Source of the DNA: Ectobius pallidus | Lineage: Eukaryota > Arthropoda > Insecta > Blattodea > Ectobiidae | Assembly: GCA_964059195.1 (NCBI GenBank) | Contig: CAXKWD010000009.1 | Coordinates: forward strand, 87,951,432-88,015,431 | Length of the DNA: 64,000 nt | Reading direction: 5' to 3' | Shown: positions 57,181 to 64,000 of the stretch, piece by piece | Layout: every line of letters begins with the position of its first letter | Position numbering within the stretch: the first letter of the stretch is position 1 | Program-made: the position numbers and the translations under genes | Notes under the pieces: model-generated | The model's database searches: none | What the model saw: only the letters and a program-made list of their open reading frames with translations | Told to the model about the DNA's origin: nothing

Positions 57181-58145
57181 CAGGGCTAGGATTTCTACGT
57201 AGTTTGGTTATTTGAAAATTTGTCAGTATATTTGAGTGTTTTTTTTCTTCTTCTTTCTTTCTGGTAGCCTATATAATTGTTTGTAACATGTAGTACATTT
57301 TTGTTATAAGCTTAAGATAAATTGTGGCATGGATTTTTTTTTAAACCAAAGTATATATTACCCCTAGCACCAGCTTTGCTCTTTCGGGTTGTATATAGCC
57401 TATTATATGAAAATAAATTCAATAAATAAAGTAATAGTTAACGTTAAAATTTCGATACATGTTTACGAATTGAAAAAAAATTGGAATGACTTAAGATACA
57501 CCTAATTTTCCAGAATTGTCCATACTTCAAGTTATAAAACATATTTTTGCATGTTTTAGAAAATTTCTCACACATACATTATTTAACGTTTTATTTTAAG
57601 TAAGTTCCATATTTTATGATTTCAAAGTTATTGTCAAATAGCCTAATCGTTTAAATTTTATTTCACTAGCATCTTTATTTCAAAGTCGGATTATTGAATT
57701 TCTAACCTGATGTAGAACTAGATCTGTATTTAGCTCCTGAAGATGTTGCAAGATTTAGAATTGTCTCTGTTACTTTTTGTGATGCTGAGCTGAGTTTTAC
57801 TGAGTACAAAGCAATTTTCAGAGACATTTTACGTAGTTCCAGTTTAACCCACTGCTTCAAAATAGGTAATTTTCATTAAAATATTAAGATATTCCTTCCA
57901 GAAAATTGTAGCAACAGCTAAAAAAAATTGCAATTATATACGTAAGAAGGTTAATCTTTTATTTTATGATTCTTCTTTAAATTATTGTGCGGCGTGTATT
58001 TAATATTTTCTGTGGTTTTCGTGTTTAAGCAATACATCTTTAATTGTAGGCCTACTCATTTTATAACTATGTGACGTTGATAATATGTGTTCTTTATATT
58101 ATTTTTGTGCCATTTATTTAAAAAGCTTTAGTCCTTATTTTACTC

Positions 58146-58199
<54 letters not shown>

Positions 58200-58236
58200 T
58201 CAACCATTTTTTTATTACATATAAATTCTAGCCCTG
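57181..58236 (+). mobile_element. hAT transposon remnant, 1056 bp, retaining a transposase fragment
   Basis: The ends CAGGGCTAGGATTT and, inverted, CAGGGCTAGAATTT differ at one base. The flanks ACCATGAC (57173-57180) and TCCATGAC (58237-58244) match at seven of eight positions. The interior contains a recognisable piece of hAT transposase at 57706-57879. A TTA/TA/CA microsatellite lies at about 58149-58200, just before the right end. Most of the transposase has been lost. Confidence 0.8.
57706..57879 (+). pseudogene. hAT transposase C-terminal dimerisation remnant
   Basis: One frame reads PDVELDLYLAPEDVARFRIV, then SVTFCDAELSFTEYKAIFRD and ILRSSSLTHCFK before a stop. The pattern 'V(T/A).(C/S/T)(D/V)(A/V)E.SFS.YK.IL.D.R..LT' is the conserved C-terminal block of hAT transposases, which mediates dimerisation and completes the catalytic fold. 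Only about 57 residues survive. The stop TAA at 57703-57705 lies immediately upstream. Confidence 0.7.
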
Positions 58237-58359
58237 TCCATGACTGTTTGCGTGCCACTCTTGACTCAAGCTTGACAGTATTAAAGTTTGCAACTGTCAC
58301 AAGTAGTACACGCCATACGTCTTGACATTTATACTAGCTGCGGAGTGTTTCCAATTTTC

Positions 58360-58680
58360 AGTGTTAAGGCGGACAAGCGAAAGTCTCAAGAGATCAAACT
58401 TCAGGAGAGGCTTTTAGCACTAACTCGCAAGTGTCAGAATGATGCTGTAATCATGTGACGCTGTGTTTTCAAAGGATATCTCAAACCTTACCTGCAGGAT
58501 GGTCGATAGATTAAGACTACTCGTCTTCATCCAAGAAGTGGTAAAGTTCAGTTAATCATTGCATGGCCAGGCGGCTTTCATTTTATTAGGAGGAAAAGTT
58601 TGCCGACAGCTCAATCCATGTTCTTTATTTTTACCGCACTAATCAGATCGTCACCCCAGCCAATCGAAATATAAGAATGT
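58360..58680 (+). pseudogene. Possible decayed coding fragment, unidentified
   Basis: From about 58363 one frame reads VKADKRKSQEIKLQERLLAL and TRKCQNDAVIM, a stop, then RCVFKGYLKPYLQDGR, a stop, and IKTTRLHPRSGKVQLI and onward to TAA at about 58670. The composition looks protein-like (charged, amphipathic, low Asn/Ile) in an AT-rich background and is interrupted only by two stops. I do not recognise the family. It could be a transposon protein or a processed host pseudogene. Confidence 0.35.
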
Positions 58681-59109
58681 CCTGATATGGCTGTGACAGC
58701 TACTCATCAACTAAAGGGACTACTGGATTATAAGTTTGAAATCAACTAGGAAAATGTTAGTGAAGTTGCTGGTTTCCAAGAATAATTTATTAAAATGCGG
58801 GGATAAACATCTTCATATTTTAAGATAAAGCATTAATCTATAATACTTATTTCTCGGACTTTTAAGCATTTTTGCGGTGACGAGTATGTAGCCTATGTTA
58901 GTAGCAGTAAAAAGGTTAAACGAATGACTTATGAAGACATAGATGCAAGAAACTTACAATAAATAGAAAAAATAAAGAACGAAAAACAAAGAATATCAGA
59001 GGACAACAAACATAGAAAGATACACAAAGAAATAAACATAATAAAGAAATAAATAATAAAATAAATAAAAAGAATATAAAATGTTGTCTAGGCCTACACA
59101 TAATTATAT

Positions 59110-59569
59110 CTTAATGTGTTCGAAAACAGGGTACTTAGGAAAATATTTGGACCTAAGAGAGATGAAAATGGGGACTGGAGAAAACTGCATAACGACGAGC
59201 TTCTTAACCTGTACTCGTCACCGGATATAGTAAGGGTAATTAAATCACGGTGGATGAAATGAGTTGGACATCTTGCGCGCATGGGGGAGGAAAGACATAT
59301 CTAAAAAATATTGACTGGGAGACCTGAAGGGAAAAGACCACGTGGAAGACCTAGACGTAGGTGGGAGAACAAAAGTAGAATAGATTTAAGAGAAGTAGCA
59401 TTTGAAAGGGATGGTTGGATGGAGTTAGCCCAGAATAGGGTTGAATGACGGGATGAGGTAAGCGCGACAATGAACTTTCGGGTTCCATAAAATAGATAAT
59501 ATTCCTTTAGCTTGCTTAGGAATTGTCTATTGCCATTGAGTAAGTAAGTAAGTAAGTAAGTAAGTATAT
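59110..59569 (+). mobile_element. 5'-truncated LINE 3' end with (TAAG)n tail and target duplication
   Basis: A 460 bp insertion between direct repeats ATAATTATAT (59100-59109 and 59570-59579). The frame 59113-59490 reads [20 protein letters not shown], then [26 protein letters not shown], a stop, [13 protein letters not shown], a stop, KILTGRPEGKRPRGRPRRRW, through to MNFRVP and a stop. This is the C-terminal end of an insect LINE RT protein (FGPKRDE.. and GRPRRRW.. are typical). At least three internal stops make it a pseudogene. Six TAAG units form the 3' tail. Confidence 0.82.
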
Positions 59570-59579
59570 ATAATTATAT

Positions 59580-60480
59580 ATAGGGTGAATCACCTGAAAT
59601 TTGCACCGCAGATATTTCGGACATGGAAAGTGCTATTGATGTACGGTTTTCACAGCATTGATTGGTAGTCAGGGGCTCGTACGTTTAGACTATAAACAGA
59701 TTTGAATAATACTTAGAAAGTGTGTTTTTGAGCAAATATACAATATTTTAATGGAACAATGCCTAGTTACATCAACAAAACAAAAGTAGAGTAAATTAGA
59801 ATGTCAGTGGTTTTTGTCGCAGGATTCTAGTGCCAGTAGTTTACGGGAAATTTTATTTTGAAACCTTTACACACGGGACCTGTACATATCCCAACTATAT
59901 GTACCGGTACCCATTTTACTATGAAGCAAATAATTTAAAAATGTACCCTACTCATAACATTACTATACTATAAGGAGCTATAAGCTGGTTGATTCTCTAT
60001 TTACAAAACACTGGCTGCATTGGTTTCTGGTATTTTTTGAGGAACATTTACTTAATATCGCAATGAATAAATGATGCTCTCGGCCCACCGGATATGAAGG
60101 AGTGCAAGCACCTTGGCGGAACAATGTTCCATTCATAAAGATACTAATTTAATTGTTACCGGCGCGGTCAACGGACTGTGAAAGATGTAAAAAAGATACT
60201 ATCCGGGGAAATTTCTCATGGTTGTGAACAGAGAATTAACATAGCCAGTAGCTAGTATCTAATTCAGAATATTCACATCCTTCCGCTGGCATAACTTAGA
60301 AAGAATGTGTTTATGCTGAAAAATAAATTTGAGATTTGTTTATGCTAAGCAGCTATGTAGAGAACAAAGTAGCTTCATACTTTATTATACAAGCAGAACT
60401 GTTTATAAATCCAGAATTTCACTTTTATTAAAATCGCAGTAGGTTCTCATCTCTCCACATGTCGGTGGCTAATTGGGTAT
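59580..60480. other. Unassigned intergenic sequence
   Basis: A terminus-like 'agggtgaatcacctgaaatt' begins at 59583, without a partner that I can find. No gene recognised. Confidence 0.4.
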
Positions 60481-60503
60481 TTATAAAGAAATGCCATTAT
60501 ACT

Positions 60504-60838
60504 TCTCTTCTTCTTCTTCTTCTTCTTCTTCTTCTTCTAATTCTTCTTCAATACAAGGATTAGGCTTCCAGCCTGTTCCGGTTTCACATTGCATCTGTCC
60601 ATCTTTTTCTAGGTCGTCCCAGGTCTCTCCTTCCTCTTGGTCTATAGTTGAAATTTTTTTTTTTTTTAATACGGTTAGAGTCCATTCTAGAGATATGCTG
60701 AATCCATTGATCTCTATAATTACAAATTTTTGTTCTAATGATATTACTTGTAATTCTTTCCGTATATCTTCGTTCTTAAATCTATCTAACTTGCTGCAAC
60801 CTTTAACCGATCTAAGGAAATTCATTTCTGCAGCTTGT

Positions 60839-60886
<48 letters not shown>

Positions 60887-60990
60887 CATTGCTTGTCATA
60901 GTACAAGTCTCGGATCCGTATAATAGAACAGGCACTGCCATTACTGTATAAAATTTTATCTGAGTCTCTTTCTTATACTTAAGATTATAA
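60504..60990 (-). pseudogene. LINE RT C-terminal remnant with internal poly(A) tract
   Basis: The minus strand reads KYKKETQIKFYTVMAVPVLL, then YGSETCTMTSNDFK, a 41-base A run (plus strand T run 60841-60881), then LQAAEMNFLRSVKGCSKLDR and NEDIRKELQVISL. It continues to CETGTGWKPNP and ends in a (GAA)n tail (plus strand CTT repeat, about 60502-60550). YGSET and LQAAEMNFLR.VKGC are conserved in the C-terminal part of LINE RT proteins. The A run stands where a short Lys-containing linker is expected. The copy is truncated at its 5' end and is a third LINE lineage in the window. Confidence 0.72.
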
Positions 60991-61204
60991 ACTAAACAAC
61001 GTAGGACTATGATTTCCTAATGTTTGCAATATCCATGCCTATATACAGAATTTCACAGTATTGGTATTCCTTTACAGCAACAGCTATTCAAGCACAATTC
61101 AATCAAGCTTTAATATATTCCATTAATATATTGGCGGTGCATTTTGTGAAATGTTGACACATTTTAAGAATTTCTTATATATGTGTATACGAGTATGAAT
61201 TAAT

Positions 61205-61345
61205 TTTAAGAATAACATTTTAGACCTTTGTTCTTTCGTAAGCCCTGCTTAATGAATCGATCTGGAACTTAACTCGGAGATCTATAACAACAAAAACTTA
61301 TTTTTTTTGCGTAGGCCTATCACGATTACAATTACTATCACTGAT
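61205..61345 (-). repeat. Fragment of the 46104-46953 MITE family
   Basis: The minus strand matches 46160-46285. Shared blocks are 'gtttaatca.tgata', 'aataagtt', 'cgagttaag.tccagatcgat' and 'tcattaagcagggcttac', in order. No inverted terminus was found beside it. Confidence 0.55.
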
Positions 61346-61399
61346 TAAACAAAAACATGCTGTAACTTTGCTATATCAGTTTACCTGATTTTATTGTTG

Positions 61400-61420
61400 T
61401 TATTATTATTGTTATTATTA

Positions 61421-61480
<60 letters not shown>
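61400..61480. repeat. (TTA)n microsatellite
   Basis: About 80 bp of TTA repeats with minor interruptions. Confidence 0.9.
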
Positions 61481-61587
61481 TCACTCTTACGCAGTCTCTG
61501 TACTGTATATAAGATATGTGCCGAACCGTGTATATTACGATCTGTCTAATAAGAAAAAAAAATCCCTTTAGGCAGGCCTACAGGCTG

Positions 61588-62226
61588 AGGTAGATTTCGA
61601 AGTGCTTTTGGTTTAATTTATTGTCGCTGTGCAGCACTCTTCTTCTGTGGCCTTGGCATGACAAACCCACAATAATAACTGCAAAAACATTTTAACATTC
61701 AAATCTCGCCTTATATGAGAACTATCGAGAAACTAGTTATTGATTTGTCGAGTACTCGTCAAGAGCTTTTCAACGATAACCACAAGACGTGGTTTCAAAA
61801 ATTTCAAATTTCCATCCCCCCACCTCCAACCCCACTCGTACCCCCAAAACCCCCGAAGGTTGGTGTCACTGTGAACTCCATAGGGAGTACTCTAATTTAT
61901 TCCAACAAAGTTTCCCTCTATACTTCATTGGTGCCGAGATATAAATTTATCAAAATTTCAACTCCCTCCCCCGACCCTCCCCCCTTGGGCCAATTTTGCT
62001 CAATAACGAACTTGTCTGAACTATTGGGCCTAGAAATAACATAATACAATTTGGTTCAATTATCATCAAAATTACGGCCGCTAGCGTGTAAAGATAAAGA
62101 GATATATATCACAAATAATTTTGAACGGGCGGTGGTTTCGTACTTAGGGAGGCATGAAACGTAAAGATATGACAGAATTTTTTCGGAAGTCATGACATGT
62201 TATCGATTTTTCTTCGAAATCTACCT
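61588..62226 (-). repeat. Dispersed repeat, copy 2, with 15 bp inverted ends
   Basis: Inverse-orientation copy of 1900-2470, with perfect ends AGGTAGATTTCGAAG (61588-61602) and CTTCGAAATCTACCT (62212-62226). Landmarks include 'ttgggccaattttgctcaat' and 'tacggccgctagcgtgtaaa'. The copy carries an extra ~70 bp (about 61605-61690) not found in copy 1. A 109-codon frame at 61715-62044 is proline-rich from C runs. Copy 1 has only a related, much shorter 60-codon frame, so I do not call a gene. Confidence 0.65.
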
Positions 62227-63821
62227 AATATTATACTGGAATGTCTAAGGCGTCTAGTATGGAGGTCGGCAAGAACCAAGGGTCTTAAAGTTTTGATGAA
62301 TCTATGACAGTCCAATAATGGGTAGAGTCCCCGCTTCTCCATTAGTAACTCAAACGCAGCTGGTGTTTCAGACAGAATTCTCATGACATCTCGGGAAATG
62401 TTTTTGTTTCTCGTTGATGCGCGATTTTCATAAATTCAGACAAGACAACTGCTCCTCGAACATTTCTTTCGTATTTCGTATTTCCAATCTCCAATACAGT
62501 AACCTAGTGTTTAACGAGCTACAGACCTAAGACAGCAGTTATTACAGTAAACTAGGCAGACCAGTAAAAATCCAAGACAGACACACACTCATATATTTTC
62601 CTTCATTCAGTATCGAAGTTGTTATTTTCTGTTTTTATAAATGTAAGTAGGGGCAACATTTTTAGCAAAACAAAACCACATTCAGAATAAATCTAACAAT
62701 TCCTTACTCAGAATAATTCTTTACAATGCATCTCATGAAGTATCGTGAATGTACATTACTTTCAATTACCGTAACGGTATCATTTTCATCAAAGAAAAAT
62801 GAAAATATGAGAATGATTTATTTGGTAAAAGACCTAGGCTATACGGGTTGGCAAACTACTTATATGTTGAAAGTTTCTTTCCACCTATCACGAAAGTGCC
62901 CTAACGCGTCATTGACCACAGAAGTTATTGGTGAATATAAATGGATAAACATATCAACAAGAGCAAACAGCTTTCTCATATCCTGTTTTGGCAAACACTA
63001 ATATATCTTCAACACTCTATTAAACTTGAATGCGGGTCACTATGGCAATTATATTCGTTTCATAATAACAACAGCAACATAAAGATCACGCTACTCAAGT
63101 TCAATACAGTAAGCATTGATAAAATCAATCACTGTCTCCTATCAATAGGTGGGATTCATATTTTACAATCTTACAAAGAATACCACATACCATACAACTA
63201 GTCTTATAGTGTGTTTAAAAAGTTTGTTTACTAAGAATTATAGAGGTCACATAAATCATTTTCATTTGTAACAAAAATCGTACAAATGCACCACCCTCTC
63301 TCTAGGTATCCTTAAGGGTGTCTTATCCCATTTTCTAAAATGTTTTGTCTGTGTATTTCATGTGATGTCACGGATAACCAGGGTTAAATTCAGCAGGTAC
63401 TCAGCGGTACGAAGTACCGGCAATTTTTTATATTTCTACTTTAATTAGTTTAATCTGAAAGCGGTGTAACGGTATACACCATTAACTTCGGGCCCTGCAA
63501 CATTATTTAATAAGAATGTTACAATAGAAACATTCTATTTTATGACGATTCTTTATCATCATTGTACGATACGTGCACTATTACATACAATTTGTTACAG
63601 AACACCTAGTGTATCTTTTAATGATTAGAAGTGATTATTGGTTCAAAGAACACTGCTCTCATTGGCTAATGGTTAGAGGGTTCTTTTTTAACGTCCGTTG
63701 GTCTGCATAATGTAAGGAACTGGCAGTGTGATGCAGTGAATGAAATGTGTGCCCTGTTTATGGCCATTTCCTGTGACTTACGGAAATTAAGCATTTAAAA
63801 AAAATTAACTTATTAAAATTG
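62227..63821. other. Unassigned intergenic sequence
   Basis: Frames at 62726-63001 and 62941-63201 are about 90 codons each and not recognised. 'cagggttaaattcagcagg' (63381) and 'cgggccctg' (63489-63497) might be decayed hAT ends, but the flanks do not match. Confidence 0.4.
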
Positions 63822-64000
63822 TCCACCGCTGTGGCTCAGGGGATGCGTTCAATCCTCTCACGCAGCGGGCCCGGGTTCGATTCCTGGTCGGGACAAGTTA
63901 CCTAGGTGAGGTTTTTCCGGGGTTTTCCCTCACCTGTGAGACAAATGTCAGGTAATATTAGGCCCTTGTGGTCCCCGGATATCATCTGGCCGTCATTATC
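63822..64000 (+). mobile_element. tRNA-derived SINE (family D), cut by window end
   Basis: The head has box A TGGCTCAGGGG (63832-63842) and box B GGTTCGATTCC (63874-63884). The body 'gacaagttacctaggtgagg', 'ccctcacctgtgagacaaat' and 'tccccggatatcatctggcc' is nearly identical to the inverse of 33325-33510. The element continues beyond base 64000. Confidence 0.85.

Noticed and set aside
61715..62044. 109-codon proline-rich protein
   Set aside because: It lies in a dispersed repeat and its prolines come from C runs. The other copy at 1900-2470 retains only a shorter, diverged frame with no recognised domain.
63381..63497. Possible short hAT MITE between 'cagggttaaatt' and 'gggccctg'
   Set aside because: The termini match only over the first five bases and the 8 bp flanks differ.

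Overview
This is a eukaryotic nuclear window with low gene content: AT-rich, full of microsatellites and dispersed repeats, with no operons and no long open reading frame except one reverse transcriptase. An insect is the best reading, most likely a blattodean (cockroach or termite). The reasons are the recurring 'taggcctac' motif, several families of long tRNA-derived SINEs, insect-type LINE reverse transcriptase remnants and an insect-type mariner transposase remnant. The species assignment is inference; no single-copy marker gene is present. I could not identify any host protein-coding exon with confidence.

The window is a mosaic of mobile elements. From 0 to 10 kb it holds a SINE fragment (605-745), one copy of a dispersed ~600 bp repeat (1900-2470), a pogo-like MITE (3625-3912), a broken mariner transposase (5664-5935) ending beside a two-unit Helitron (6082-7322), and an intact SINE with a 15 bp target duplication (9474-9815). 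From 10 to 20 kb it holds a 5'-truncated LINE with an open RT frame (11085-12551), a T-rich minisatellite (14436-14803), a second SINE-A copy, and hairpin or TA-flanked MITEs. From 20 to 35 kb it holds a composite inverted repeat carrying two further MITEs (20028-22065), hAT elements (24663-25260, 27624-27957, 31673-32325), a foldback with ~280 bp arms (27988-28693), and several SINEs, two of which sit in inverted-repeat settings.

A complete non-autonomous LTR retrotransposon occupies 35763-40912. Its two 864 bp LTRs look identical, it has a 4 bp target duplication, and a primer-binding site for initiator tRNA-Met on the minus strand sets its orientation. Beyond it are a second RT fragment, a mariner-type MITE (42653-43184), a nested pair of TA-flanked MITEs (46104-46953), and a short hAT element (48437-48689).

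The most striking object is at 50102-54839: a 4.7 kb element with a perfect 8 bp target duplication and hAT-like ends. Its body is two arrays of ~135-140 bp monomers in opposite orientation around a ~430 bp unique loop, so it is a giant foldback transposon. Two more hAT elements follow (55958-56659 and 57181-58236); the second retains a short piece of hAT transposase. Then come two LINE 3' ends (59110-59569 and 60504-60990), the second copy of the dispersed repeat in inverse orientation (61588-62226), and a SINE cut by the window end.

The elements do not form a pathway. They record successive insertions, several of them nested or abutting. The stretches between them carry no recognisable gene and are noted as such.
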